From Neisseriaceae bacterium (GTDB lineage Bacteria > Pseudomonadota > Gammaproteobacteria > Burkholderiales > Neisseriaceae): 64,000 nucleotides of DNA. The notes beneath the pieces are model-generated. The model saw only the letters and a program-made list of their open reading frames with translations. It searched no databases and was not told where the DNA came from. The stretch spans positions 186,001 through 250,000 of the forward strand of contig JAGOQM010000002.1 in the NCBI GenBank assembly GCA_017991555.1, written 5' to 3'. Made by a program: the position numbers and the translations under genes. Each line of letters opens with the position of its first letter. Position 1 is the stretch's first letter. Shown one piece after another: positions 41,969 to 50,577 of this stretch.

Positions 41969-43363
41969 ATGATGCTCGACCTCATACAATGCCAACAGGC
42001 CAGAATCAGCCGCGACCCACGCTTTGATGGCCAGTTCTTTATTGGGGTACTCAGCACCGGCATTTACTGCCGCACCATTTGCCCTGCGCGTCTGCCTTTG
42101 GAAAAAAACGTGGCCTACTTTGCCACCGCCGCCGCAGCCGCTGCGGCTGGCCTACGACCGTGCTTGCGTTGCCACCCAGACAGCGCCCCATGGTCGGCAC
42201 GCTGGCAGGGCCAGAGCGCAACGCTGCAACAGGCATTACAGCTGATTCAACAAGGCTATCTGAATCAGCACAGCATCACCCAGCTCAGCGCACATTTGGG
42301 CATTAGTCCACGCTACCTCAACAAGCTGTGCCAAACGCACTTAGGCGTTTCGGCTCAGCACTACGCCCTGTACCAAAAATGCCTGTTGGCCAAGCAGCTA
42401 CTCCACCAAACCCGTTTGCCCATCAGCACCGTGGCCTACGCCAGCGGCTTTAACGACTTAAGCCATTTCAACCACCAGTTTAAGGCACAGCTAGGCCTCA
42501 CCCCAAGCAGGCTCCGCAAACAAGGGGAGCCCCATGGCCAGCCCGGCTTGAACCTATTTTTAAGCTATCGCCCACCTTACAATTGGGCGGCCCTGCATGA
42601 CTTTTTACAGCCGCGCTTACTGGCACCGCAAGAATGGCTTAGCCCCAATGCCTATGGCCGCACTTTTACTTGGCAACAGGCTCAAGGCCACTTCACCGCC
42701 ACCCATTGCGCTGACAAACACGGTTTTCGGGTGGCGCTCAGCCTGAATGACTTGCAGCACCTGGCGCCAGTATTACAAAACATCCGCCGCGTTTTAGACC
42801 TTGACGCCGACACCGTCACCATTGAGGCCCACTTACGGCACGCCTGTCCTAATCTACCCCTCACCACGGGGTTAAGGCTGCCAGGCACCTGGTCGATGTT
42901 CGAGGCGGGCATGCGCGCCATCTGTGGCCAACAGGTCAGCATTAAAGCAGCCCACGGCTTGGTCAGCCACATCATTCAGCTGTATGGCCCCATTGCCGCC
43001 ACCGATGCCTCAGTCGCACCAGGCACAGCCCCCTATCATTACTTTCCAACCCCACAGCAGCTGGCCACGGCTGACTTTACGCCCTTAGCCACCACTCAAG
43101 GCCGCAAAGACACGCTCCAGCGTTTTGTGGCGCAACAGTTGGCCACGCCGGAAGCCCCCGCCACCGCTTGGTTAGGCCTAAAGGGCATCGGCCCCTGGAC
43201 CGTCGACTATGCCCTCATGCGGGGCGCCAGCCATCCCGACGTTTGGCTGGCCTCCGACTTAGGCATTAAGAAAAACCTAGCCCTGCTGCCCCCTTTTGAC
43301 CCTCGCACCGCAACCCCATGGCGCAGCTATCTCACCTTTCACCTATGGCAGATTACCCCATGA
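41969..43363 (+). CDS. Ada-AlkA fusion: methyl-DNA sensor and 3-methyladenine glycosylase
   Basis: 464 residues from the ATG at 41969 behind GAGG. Order: Ada zinc domain (Cys in GIYCRTICPAR and PCLRCHPD, four Cys), AraC-type HTH pair (ITQLSAHLGISPRYLNKLCQ, STVAYASGFNDLSHFNHQFK), AlkA N-domain, then HhH-GPD (LKGIGPWTVDYALMRG with the catalytic Asp in VWLASDLG). The Ada Cys methylation switch should activate transcription while the C-terminus excises alkylated bases. It replaces the Ada methyltransferase domain by AlkA. Coupled to ogt by ATGA. Confidence 0.92.
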   Translation: MMLDLIQCQQARISRDPRFDGQFFIGVLSTGIYCRTICPARLPLEKNVAYFATAAAAAAAGLRPCLRCHPDSAPWSARWQGQSATLQQALQLIQQGYLNQHSITQLSAHLGISPRYLNKLCQTHLGVSAQHYALYQKCLLAKQLLHQTRLPISTVAYASGFNDLSHFNHQFKAQLGLTPSRLRKQGEPHGQPGLNLFLSYRPPYNWAALHDFLQPRLLAPQEWLSPNAYGRTFTWQQAQGHFTATHCADKHGFRVALSLNDLQHLAPVLQNIRRVLDLDADTVTIEAHLRHACPNLPLTTGLRLPGTWSMFEAGMRAICGQQVSIKAAHGLVSHIIQLYGPIAATDASVAPGTAPYHYFPTPQQLATADFTPLATTQGRKDTLQRFVAQQLATPEAPATAWLGLKGIGPWTVDYALMRGASHPDVWLASDLGIKKNLALLPPFDPRTATPWRSYLTFHLWQITP

Positions 43364-43827
43364 ACATTGATTATTACTTACCCCATCAGGCCGAACACCT
43401 TGGCCTCATCCGCATCCAAGCCAGCGCCACCGGCCTTAGCCGCGTTGATTTTGTCGCCGACGTTGGGCAACCTGCCAATCCCAGCGGCCTCACCGCCAAA
43501 GCCTGTGCCCAGCTACACGCTTACTTTACTCATCGACTGCATCAGTTCGACTTGCCCTTAGACCTTGACGGCACGCCGTTTCAACAGCAGGTTTGGCAAG
43601 CCTTACAAGCCATCCCCTACGGCCAAACCAGCCACTACGCAGCCTTGAGCGCTCAGATTCAGCGCCCCAAGGCCCAGCGCGCGGTGGGTGCGGCCAATGG
43701 CAAAAACCCAGTGTCGATCATCGTCCCCTGCCATCGGATCATCGGTAAAAGCGGTCAACTGACCGGCTACTCGGGGGGCCTTGATGTCAAAGCCTGGCTG
43801 CTACAGCACGAACAGGGGCCGAAATAA
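43360..43827 (+). CDS. ogt: methylated-DNA-[protein]-cysteine S-methyltransferase
   Basis: 155 residues from the ATG overlapping the AlkA stop. Active site IVPCHRII with Cys124; GTPFQQQVWQALQAIPYGQT is the HTH region. Removes O6-methyl groups from guanine onto its Cys. Together with the upstream fusion, the two genes provide sensing, base excision and direct reversal, that is a complete adaptive-response cassette. Confidence 0.95.
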   Translation: MNIDYYLPHQAEHLGLIRIQASATGLSRVDFVADVGQPANPSGLTAKACAQLHAYFTHRLHQFDLPLDLDGTPFQQQVWQALQAIPYGQTSHYAALSAQIQRPKAQRAVGAANGKNPVSIIVPCHRIIGKSGQLTGYSGGLDVKAWLLQHEQGPK

Positions 43828-43849
43828 GCCAGCCCGTATCTGACGGCCA

Positions 43850-43882
43850 CAAAAAAGCCGTCCTGTCTCAGGACGGCTCGCT
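43850..43882 (-). terminator. terminator of the RlmK-like gene
   Basis: Minus-strand GCCGTCCTG AGA CAGGACGGC then TTTTTTG. Also able to shield against ogt readthrough. Confidence 0.85.
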
Positions 43883-43909
43883 GGTGAACCCTTGGCCTCA
43901 GCACGAGGC

Positions 43910-44857
43910 TTATTTTTGATGCTGAATCAACCAACACTGATGAATTTTTTTGTTGCGGAAGTCTTCCGGCACGGACGTGGCTGACACATCGGTCACCAAA
44001 TAGCGCTTGGCCACCGCCTCGTCTAACTCAAACGTGCGCAGGTTGTTCGAGAAATACAGGCTACCGCCCTTGTCCAACAGCGTCATGGCGCCATCAATCA
44101 AACCGACATGGTCGCGCTGAACGTCCAAGTCCTCCAACATTTTCTTGCTGTTGGAAAAGCTGGGCGGGTCCATCACGATGAGGTCAAAACGCTTACGCTC
44201 ATAACGCGCATTGTCTAAGTACACGAACACGTCTTCACGAATAATCTGGTGTTTGTCTAAATCCATGCCGTTTAGCTCAAAGTTACGCTTGGCCCAGTTT
44301 AAATACGTGTTCGATAGGTCGACCGTTTCACTCGAAGCGGCGCCGCCGGTGGCTGCATAGACACTAAAGCTACCGGTGTAGGCAAATAGGTTTAAAAAGC
44401 GCTTACCCGCTGCCAGCTCGCCCACGCGCTTACGCGTTGGGCGGTGATCTAAAAACAGGCCGGTGTCTAAATACTTTTCTAAATTCACCCAAAAACGGCG
44501 GCCTTGCTCGCTGACAATGAAGTCTTCACCGGCCAAGCCGGTTTTTTCATACTGATTAATGCCTTTTTGGCGCTGACGGGTTTTAATCGACACCACCGAC
44601 TCATCAAAACCAGTGACAAAACAAATGCTGTCAATGATGCCTTTTAACCACACCTTGTGGTCATCGTCGTGCATTAACCAGCCTGTATCATACTCTTGCA
44701 AATGGATGCGATCGCCATAGATGTCTACCGCAAATGGAAACTGAGGCACGTCTTTATCATATAAGCGCCATGCCTCAACGTCGTTGCGACGCGCCCACTT
44801 CATTAGGTGCTTGATGTTTTTACCCAATCGATTGGCAAAAGGACTGAAATCAGTCAT
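43910..44857 (-). CDS. stand-alone RlmK-like 23S rRNA methyltransferase
   Basis: 315 residues matching the C-terminal half of E. coli RlmKL: NRLGKNIKHLMKWARRNDVE at the start, KTRQRQKGINQYEK, LDTGLFLDHRPTRKRVG, the SAM loop FLNLFAYTGSFSVYA and the catalytic DPPSFSNSKK. In E. coli this half makes m7G2069 in 23S rRNA. Here it is a separate protein; the RlmL half, if present, is elsewhere. Confidence 0.88.
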   Translation of the reverse strand: MTDFSPFANRLGKNIKHLMKWARRNDVEAWRLYDKDVPQFPFAVDIYGDRIHLQEYDTGWLMHDDDHKVWLKGIIDSICFVTGFDESVVSIKTRQRQKGINQYEKTGLAGEDFIVSEQGRRFWVNLEKYLDTGLFLDHRPTRKRVGELAAGKRFLNLFAYTGSFSVYAATGGAASSETVDLSNTYLNWAKRNFELNGMDLDKHQIIREDVFVYLDNARYERKRFDLIVMDPPSFSNSKKMLEDLDVQRDHVGLIDGAMTLLDKGGSLYFSNNLRTFELDEAVAKRYLVTDVSATSVPEDFRNKKIHQCWLIQHQK

Positions 44858-44941
44858 GGTTCACACTTCTATTTCTTACGGTCAATAATGGCGCCATTTT
44901 ACACTGAATTGCCGTTATATAGGGCTTTTTCAATAAAGCGG

Positions 44942-44970
44942 TTGCAGTTTCCTATGATGACTTGTACAAT
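44942..44970 (+). promoter_or_regulatory. candidate rhlE promoter with a long leader
   Basis: TTGCAG (44942-44947), 17 bases, TACAAT (44965-44970). This gives a 5' UTR of about 270 bases ahead of the helicase gene, typical of temperature- or self-regulated DEAD-box genes. The rest of 44858-45246 holds no gene. Confidence 0.5.
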
Positions 44971-45246
44971 GCCGATTCTTTACTTCTTTATGAAGCCATC
45001 GTCTTCAACCTTGTGCTAGCCGCCAGTCAACGTGATTTCTCATTAAAAATCAGTTATTTATGCTTGCCGTATAGGTTTTTGGTTGTCGCCGATGTAGTTA
45101 ACGTAGAAGCCGCTCATTGAAAAAATGGCTTCTCAGGCAAAACCAAGCTTAATAAACCTATGCTGTCACTGAATGCTATTCAGTGCGCTTTTGGTGCCTA
45201 ATTCTGGGCCAATAAGCCAGTGTTTTGCTGAATTTTTAGGATCAAT

Positions 45247-46623
45247 ATGACCATTTCATTTGCCGATTTAAAACTCAGCGCCCCTATTGCCACAGCACTT
45301 GCCGATGCAGGTTACACCAGCCCTACCCCCGTACAATTACAATCGATTCCTGCTGCTCTAGACGGCAAAGACCTATTGGTTTCAGCGCAAACCGGTAGTG
45401 GTAAAACCGCCGCTTTCTTATTGCCTTCGCTAGAGAAAGCCATTCAAAAAAGCACCAAACCAGGCAAAGGCCCTCGTGTCTTGGTATTGACCCCAACCCG
45501 TGAACTGGCTCAACAGGTTGAAGAAAATGCCAAAGTGTACGGCCAAAACATGCGCTGGTTGCGCACCGTTACCCTAGTGGGCGGCACTTCTTTTGGTTAC
45601 CAAACCCGTAGCTTAAGCCGTCCGATCGACGTGATCGTGGCCACCCCTGGTCGCCTAATGGACCACATGCGCCAAGGCCGCATCGACTTTAGTCGCCTAG
45701 AAGTGTTGATTTTGGACGAAGCCGACCGCATGTTGGACATGGGCTTTATTGAAGACATCGAAACCATCGTGGCCGCCACTCCTAAAGAACGTCAAACCCT
45801 ATTGTTCTCTGCGACTCTAGACGGCACCGTGGGCAAACTAGCCGCTCGCTTGACCACCGACCCTGTTCGCATTGAAGTAGAACGCGTGCAAGAAGAAAGC
45901 AAGATTGAAGAACAACTGATGTACTGTGATGACTTCCGTCATAAAGACCGCATCATGGACCACATCTTACGCGACACCAACATTGACCAATGCGTGATCT
46001 TTACCGCCACCAAAGCGTTCAGTGAACAACTGGCCGATGACCTATACGAAAAAGGCTACGCCGCCGCTTGCTTACACGGTGACATGCCACAAAACTGGCG
46101 TAACCGTACCCTGAACGACCTACGTACTGGCCGCATCAAAATCTTGGTGGCCACCGACGTTGCCGCTCGCGGTATTGACGTACCCACCATTACCCACGTG
46201 ATCAACTACGACTTGCCTAAGCAAGCCGAAGACTACGTTCACCGTATTGGCCGTACCGGCCGTGCTGGCCGTAGCGGCATTGCGATTTCTTTTGCAGAAG
46301 TAAAAGAGCACATGAAGGTAAGCAAAATTGAACGCTACCTAAACCGCAAGCTTCCAGAAGCGGTGATCGAAGGCATGGAGCCTACCCGTCGCAAGCCAAA
46401 ACCATCTGCTGGCGCCGGTCGTCGCGGTGGCAACAGCAGCTTCGGCGATCGTCGTCGCAGCGGTGGCGCACCAGGTACGGGTGGCAAGCCTGCTTTTGGT
46501 GAAAAACGCTACGGTGGCCGTGGCAACGCCGGCGGCAGCGGTCGTCCTCGTAGCGGTGGCGCAAGCACTGGTACTGGCGCCCCACGTGGCCGTAGCCGTT
46601 CTACCGGCAGCAGCCAAGGCTAA
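45247..46623 (+). CDS. rhlE: DEAD-box RNA helicase, RhlE type
   Basis: 458 residues. Motifs in order: Q motif (YTSPTPVQLQSIPAALDG), I AQTGSGKT, Ia PTRELAQQ, II DEAD, III SAT, V ATDVAARGID, VI HRIGRTGRAG. After about residue 380 a basic RGG/GR-rich tail, an RNA-tethering extension. Unwinds structured RNA in ribosome assembly and decay, probably important in the cold. The long leader would allow autoregulation. Confidence 0.95.
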   Translation: MTISFADLKLSAPIATALADAGYTSPTPVQLQSIPAALDGKDLLVSAQTGSGKTAAFLLPSLEKAIQKSTKPGKGPRVLVLTPTRELAQQVEENAKVYGQNMRWLRTVTLVGGTSFGYQTRSLSRPIDVIVATPGRLMDHMRQGRIDFSRLEVLILDEADRMLDMGFIEDIETIVAATPKERQTLLFSATLDGTVGKLAARLTTDPVRIEVERVQEESKIEEQLMYCDDFRHKDRIMDHILRDTNIDQCVIFTATKAFSEQLADDLYEKGYAAACLHGDMPQNWRNRTLNDLRTGRIKILVATDVAARGIDVPTITHVINYDLPKQAEDYVHRIGRTGRAGRSGIAISFAEVKEHMKVSKIERYLNRKLPEAVIEGMEPTRRKPKPSAGAGRRGGNSSFGDRRRSGGAPGTGGKPAFGEKRYGGRGNAGGSGRPRSGGASTGTGAPRGRSRSTGSSQG

Positions 46624-46639
46624 GCTTTACGCTTAAAGT

Positions 46640-46677
46640 AAAACAGCCGCATCATGATTGATGCGGCTGTTTTTTTG
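46640..46677 (+). terminator. rhlE terminator
   Basis: AACAGCCGCATCA/TGATGCGGCTGTT followed by TTTTTT. Confidence 0.92.
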
Positions 46678-46713
46678 CGCCATAATCACGCCCTACCCTT
46701 ATCGACACGCCTT

Positions 46714-47313
46714 ATGAACACCTTTATCACTGCCTTCTTACTGTCCCTATCACTCATTTTTGCCATCGGCGCGCAAAATGCCTTTATTCTGCGCCAGGGC
46801 TTAAAAAAAGAGCATGTGTTTTGGGTGTGCCTCATCTGCGCGCTCTCCGACTTTATCTTGATCACCGCCGGCGTCCTTGGCTTTGGCACCTTAATCAATA
46901 AAGCACCAAGCCTCGAAGCCATCATGCGCTTTGCCGGTGGCCTATTCCTAACCGTCTACGGCCTGCGTAGCCTGTACAGCGGCTTTAAGCAACACAACAG
47001 CCTTACCCCTAGTGACGGCCCTAGCACCAGCCGCCGCACCGCCATCCTCACCTGTCTGGCCTTTACCTGGCTGAATCCACACGTGTATTTAGACACCCTG
47101 GTTTTAATCGGCTCATTTTCCACCCAATACGCCCATCAGCAACCCCAGTTTATCGCCGGCGCCCTCACCGCCTCGGTTACCTTCTTTTTCTCTTTAGGCT
47201 ACGGCGCACGACTATTACGCCCTATTTTTGCACAGCCTCGCGCCTGGCAAATTTTAGACGTCGGCATCGGCCTGCTAATGCTGGGACTTGCCTACGTTTT
47301 GTGTTTTGGCTAA
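46714..47313 (+). CDS. LysE/ArgO amino acid exporter
   Basis: 199 residues from the ATG at 46714 (MNTFITAFLLSLSLIFAIGA). Earlier codons lie in the rhlE terminator. Six hydrophobic segments; GAQNAFILRQGL, LTCLAFTWLNPHVYLDTLVLIG are diagnostic for the LysE/ArgO branch exporting basic amino acids. Stand-alone. Confidence 0.93.
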   Translation: MNTFITAFLLSLSLIFAIGAQNAFILRQGLKKEHVFWVCLICALSDFILITAGVLGFGTLINKAPSLEAIMRFAGGLFLTVYGLRSLYSGFKQHNSLTPSDGPSTSRRTAILTCLAFTWLNPHVYLDTLVLIGSFSTQYAHQQPQFIAGALTASVTFFFSLGYGARLLRPIFAQPRAWQILDVGIGLLMLGLAYVLCFG

Positions 47314-47433
47314 GCCAATGCCCACCAGCCTACCGGGCCAAACCAATCGCCCGCTTAACCGGGCGCTCACGGACAAACACACCATTTTAATGACCTAATC
47401 AAACCCAACGATGACCATAAAGGACTCAAACCC

Positions 47434-48075
47434 ATGACTCATACAAAATTTGACACCGAACACTGGGCTCGAAAAGAGCACTTCGAGGTTTTTAAATCTT
47501 TCGGTCAATGCACCTTTAGCATGACCGTTGAACTAGACATCACCACACTATTACAAACCATTAAGCGTCATGAGTATAAATTTTACCCCACCCTCATCCA
47601 CCAGATCGCTGGCGTCATGAATCAGTTTCCTGAGTTTAAAATGGCGATTAAAAACGATGAGCTGATCGTGTGGGACAAAGTTAACCCTAGCTACACAATT
47701 TTTCATGAAGCACAAGAAACTTTCTCATCCATTTGGAGTGAATACCAAGAAGAGTACGCTGATTTCGTGCGTGAATACAGCGCCGACCAAGACAAATATG
47801 GCCAAAATCTCGCTTACTTTCCCAAGGCCGAGTTCATTGAAAACGTTTTTTACATTTCAGCCGTACCCTGGGCTAGCTTTACCAGCTTTAATTTAAATTT
47901 TGCCAACATTGACAACTTCTTTGCCCCACTGTGCACCGTTGGCCAATTTTTTGAGCGCGATGATAAAACGCTGCTGCCCATCGCCCTACAGGTTCATCAC
48001 GCCACCAGCGACGGCTTTCATGCCGCCCGATTCTTTAACACACTTCAAGCAGCGGTTAATCGCTTCGACGGCTAG
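47434..48075 (+). CDS. type A chloramphenicol O-acetyltransferase
   Basis: 213 residues, exact family length. Catalytic HHATSDGFHAARF with His189 and Asp193 (His195/Asp199 in CAT-III numbering), and the N-terminal TEHWARKEHFEVFKSFGQCTFSMTVE. Trimeric cytoplasmic enzyme acetylating chloramphenicol. More AT-rich than neighbours and next to a decayed IS-bearing region, but codon use is not extreme and there is no adjacent mobile gene. Could be an intrinsic chromosomal cat. Confidence 0.93.
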   Translation: MTHTKFDTEHWARKEHFEVFKSFGQCTFSMTVELDITTLLQTIKRHEYKFYPTLIHQIAGVMNQFPEFKMAIKNDELIVWDKVNPSYTIFHEAQETFSSIWSEYQEEYADFVREYSADQDKYGQNLAYFPKAEFIENVFYISAVPWASFTSFNLNFANIDNFFAPLCTVGQFFERDDKTLLPIALQVHHATSDGFHAARFFNTLQAAVNRFDG

Positions 48076-48097
48076 ACACATCTTACCCATCAACAAA

Positions 48098-48131
48098 AAA
48101 GTAGCCACTTAAACTTAAGTGGCTACTTTTA
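48098..48131. terminator. bidirectional terminator
   Basis: AAAAGTAGCCACTTAA ACTTAAGTGGCTACTTTT: serves the cat gene and the convergent lipoprotein gene. Confidence 0.85.
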
Positions 48132-48140
48132 TTTAACAGA

Positions 48141-48326
48141 CTAACAATTTCCTTTTTTAGCCTGCCCGGGCGGGCAAAACTTTTGTCCTCGACCCTGCTT
48201 GTGATGGCCACCGTGTGAATCAATGGTGACGCCATCAGCGTCGATCGTGACCCTATTGGGCACATCCGTACGCACTGTACAGGCCGCCAAAAGGATGGCT
48301 GCAGCCATCAAAAGATAGGCTTTCAT
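48141..48326 (-). CDS. small lipoprotein
   Basis: 61 residues: signal YLLMAAAILLAAC (Cys16), then a short hydrophilic peptide with DSHGGHHKQGRG and a C-terminal KFCPPGQAKKGNC. The His cluster and Cys pair suggest metal contact but nothing is proven. Not recognised. Confidence 0.65.
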   Translation of the reverse strand: MKAYLLMAAAILLAACTVRTDVPNRVTIDADGVTIDSHGGHHKQGRGQKFCPPGQAKKGNC

Positions 48327-48685
48327 TTTGGTTATCCCTCATTTAGTGATTAATTATAGGATAATTATTTTAAACACAAGTTCCTTTTAGGCCCTTGGCC
48401 ACTCATTAAAAATGTGCCATCAGCCCTCTATGAGGCGTATGGAATTGTGTGCGGCGATCTTTAGTAAAGGACTATTTTAAGCGCCAAGCAGATGACCCTA
48501 CAATCCAAACCAGTACGGTTTAAATGACCTTCAATGAACCTGCCCGTGGCGATGCAGGTGTAGCAGAATAGAAGCATGAGTGCTGTCGCTGCCGTCATAA
48601 GCCTTTGACAAGTACCCTAATGAAGGCCACTCATAATTAAGAATGGCCATAAAGCCGAAAGCAGGCCGCGCCACCAGCAAGCACA
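48327..48685. other. gene-free stretch
   Basis: About 360 bases. No reading frame, tRNA or clear hairpin-terminator that I can support. Confidence 0.5.
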
Positions 48686-48937
48686 CTATGAGCGCGCCAA
48701 ATAATCAATCACCGCGTCCGCATCTAGGAACGTCACATTGACCACCTGATAAGAGGCATTAGATTTAACATGGGTACCGATCAATACCTGAACCGCCGGC
48801 AGTGGATGATGAGTATCGATGTACCAAATCATCCCCTGTACCCTGCGCACGGTACCCAACCTTAAGATGGCCTGCTCCAAAGAAGGCAGACATTTAATGG
48901 CACTAGGAGAACACGCTATAACCAAACTAAGCATCAT
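48686..48937 (-). CDS. small protein, unknown
   Basis: About 83 residues counting from one of three consecutive ATGs (MMMLSLVIACSPSA; 48932-48940) behind GGAAGG; I place the start at the middle one, with an uncertainty of one codon either way. Pattern GMIWYIDTHHPLPAVQVLIGTHVK suggests a small alpha/beta fold. Not recognised; could be a remnant. Confidence 0.45.
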   Translation of the reverse strand: MMLSLVIACSPSAIKCLPSLEQAILRLGTVRRVQGMIWYIDTHHPLPAVQVLIGTHVKSNASYQVVNVTFLDADAVIDYLARS

Positions 48938-48959
48938 CATTCCTTCCGGTGGCATACGA

Positions 48960-49485
48960 TTTTAAACTTATCTCATCCGAAACAACCAGAACGACATCAT
49001 TATAAATGATGAGTTTATTTAACTATTATAAATAATAATATTACATAAATTATATATAAACAAATAAATATAACTTAATATGCTTGTGTATCGAATAGGT
49101 TGGCATAACGACTTGGTTAAGGGCAAGGGTAAGACACATCTCTGGATGATCATTCATTCTGGTATGAATGTTCGCTACTGTAACGCCTATTTTGTGGATC
49201 ATTACACAGGATGGCACAAGTTTGAACCTTGCTAACGTAGGCAGCAAAACCAGTTTTATACTTTTATGAACCACTCAAATTCAGCCAAGCCGCCCAAGGC
49301 CATGATCGGGATACGAGCAAAAACCAAAAAACCTTAATTTTAAAATAATATCAACAACTTAAATAAAAATATAACCTTGACTATAAGACACTAAAGGCGC
49401 ACTGTAGGGGTGATAAAGTAATTCTGGGTTCTACCAGAAGTGCGTTCTATCACAATTAACCAATATCTGGTTAAGGAGTTTTATT
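48960..49485. other. AT-rich gap with a structured leader at its end
   Basis: Over 500 bases without a supported gene. At 49410-49453 two nested stems, GTGATA/TATCAC around TTCTGG/CCAGAA, precede a small reading frame with a strong ribosome binding site. Confidence 0.45.
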
Positions 49486-49626
49486 ATGTCAAACAATACT
49501 AATTTCAATAAAAACACTGATCCAAAAGCAGACAACAGTAATCAGCAAAAAACTGGCGATGACAACAAACAAAAGCAAGATGACAACAAGCCAAAACCAG
49601 CTGACGAAACTGCTAAAAAAAGCTAG
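49486..49626 (+). CDS. 46-residue hydrophilic peptide
   Basis: ATG at 49486 eight bases after TAAGGAG. Almost all polar: many Asn, Asp, Lys and Gln (KADNSNQQKTGDDNKQKQDD), no hydrophobic core, likely disordered. Such peptides occur among stress-induced small proteins. The ribosome binding site and the hairpin leader upstream are the support; there is no family match. Confidence 0.55.
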   Translation: MSNNTNFNKNTDPKADNSNQQKTGDDNKQKQDDNKPKPADETAKKS

Positions 49627-49679
49627 GTGACAATACCAGTGCTGAAACAAGCACTTTACAAGAAAAGCTCCTGAAATGA

Positions 49680-49725
49680 ACTGCACCCCAAAAGTTGGAC
49701 ACCCCAACTTTTAGAGGTGCAGTTT
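49680..49725. repeat. IS3-family terminal inverted-repeat region
   Basis: TGCACCCCAAAAGTTGGACA, the end sequence of many IS3-type elements, followed by its near-inverse CCAACTTTTAGAGGTGCAG and a T-run. Marks one edge of the element whose transposase end is at 49788-49985. Confidence 0.7.
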
Positions 49726-49787
49726 TTTATGAGTAAATGTAATGCCCCAGCGGCTTCTGCACAACTTAAGCTGCTAAAGCATACGCT

Positions 49788-49985
49788 TCAGCAGGGGGCT
49801 TTCATCTTTAAAGCCTGATGCGGCCGCTCATGGTTATAGAATTGAAACCAGCGGCCCAAGGCTAACCTAGCGGCGCTGAGTGACTTAAAGTTATGTAACC
49901 ATAAGCATTGCTCTTTGACCGTTCGAATGAGCCGTTCAACCATGCCGTTTTGCTGAGGCGTATGCGGACGTATAAACTCTTGGGT
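49788..49985 (-). pseudogene. IS3-family transposase, C-terminal remnant
   Basis: Minus-strand frame without a start, reading RPHTPQQNGMVERLIRTVKE, then LGRWFQFYNHERPHQALKMK and a stop. This is the end of the rve/DDE integrase domain, with the catalytic Glu in NGMVER. All upstream parts are missing: at 49985 the sequence switches to an unrelated plus-strand frame. The element is dead. Confidence 0.85.
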
Positions 49986-50198
49986 CAGGCCATAGAGAAG
50001 CCCTTAAGGATCGTTCAGGACATCTGTCAGCAACACGCCTACCCATCGCTATCAGGCTTAGTGGTTAAGAGTGTCACGCAGCTGCCTACAGGGCTCAACG
50101 CCTCCAATCATGATAAATGGCAACAAGCATTAGAGAAAGCGTACAAGTTCGATTGGAGTCAATCTCTAGATGTAGTAGATTTTGAGAAGCATCACTGA
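49985..50198 (+). pseudogene. C-terminal fragment of a truncated gene
   Basis: About 70 codons open to the stop at 50198, starting right where the transposase remnant ends: RIVQDICQQHAYPSLSGLVV, then LPTGLNASNHDKWQQALEKA. The pattern of a helix, SL-LVV strand and LP-G turn looks like the tail of a real protein that has lost its front to the IS event. Family not recognised. Confidence 0.6.
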
Positions 50199-50317
50199 AT
50201 AGAACACCATAAAAATCCCAAATAGAATCCCCTCGCTAAATATATTTCTAATCTTATCTAACGCAAACCAGCCAAAGCCAATTTCTGGTTTACCCCTCAA
50301 ACCAATAGGCGCAAAAA

Positions 50318-50347
50318 AAAGGACCTAAGCGTTAAGCTTAAGTCCTT
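50318..50347 (-). terminator. tRNA-Pro terminator
   Basis: Minus-strand AAGGAC TTAAGC...GCTTAG GTCCTT then T-run. Confidence 0.75.
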
Positions 50348-50355
50348 GATTCTTT

Positions 50356-50432
50356 TGGTCGGAGTGAGAGGATTCGAACCTCCGACCCCTTGCACCCCAT
50401 GCAAGTGCGCTACCAGGCTGCGCCACACTCCG
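50356..50432 (-). tRNA. tRNA-Pro (anticodon GGG)
   Basis: Acceptor CGGAGTG/CACTCCG, discriminator A, encoded CCA. Anticodon stem CTTGC/GCAAG with loop ATGGGGT, anticodon GGG. T-loop TTCGAAT. All arms intact. Confidence 0.95.
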
Positions 50433-50464
50433 ACATTTAAAACGGTATTGCCTAAATCGTTAAA

Positions 50465-50497
50465 AAAGCCTTGAGATTTCATCAAGGCTTTTTTGTA
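50465..50497. terminator. terminator between the two tRNAs
   Basis: AAGCCTTGA GATTTCA TCAAGGCTT with A- and T-runs. It separates fMet from Pro, implying that Pro has its own promoter. Confidence 0.8.
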
Positions 50498-50500
50498 TCT

Positions 50501-50577
<77 letters not shown>

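Noticed and set aside
46339..46617. Ala/Thr-rich antisense frames over the rhlE tail
   Set aside because: Artefact of the GGC-rich RGG-coding repeat read backwards.
49050..49274. 74-codon minus-strand frame in AT-rich DNA
   Set aside because: No ribosome binding site, AT-driven composition, no recognisable pattern.
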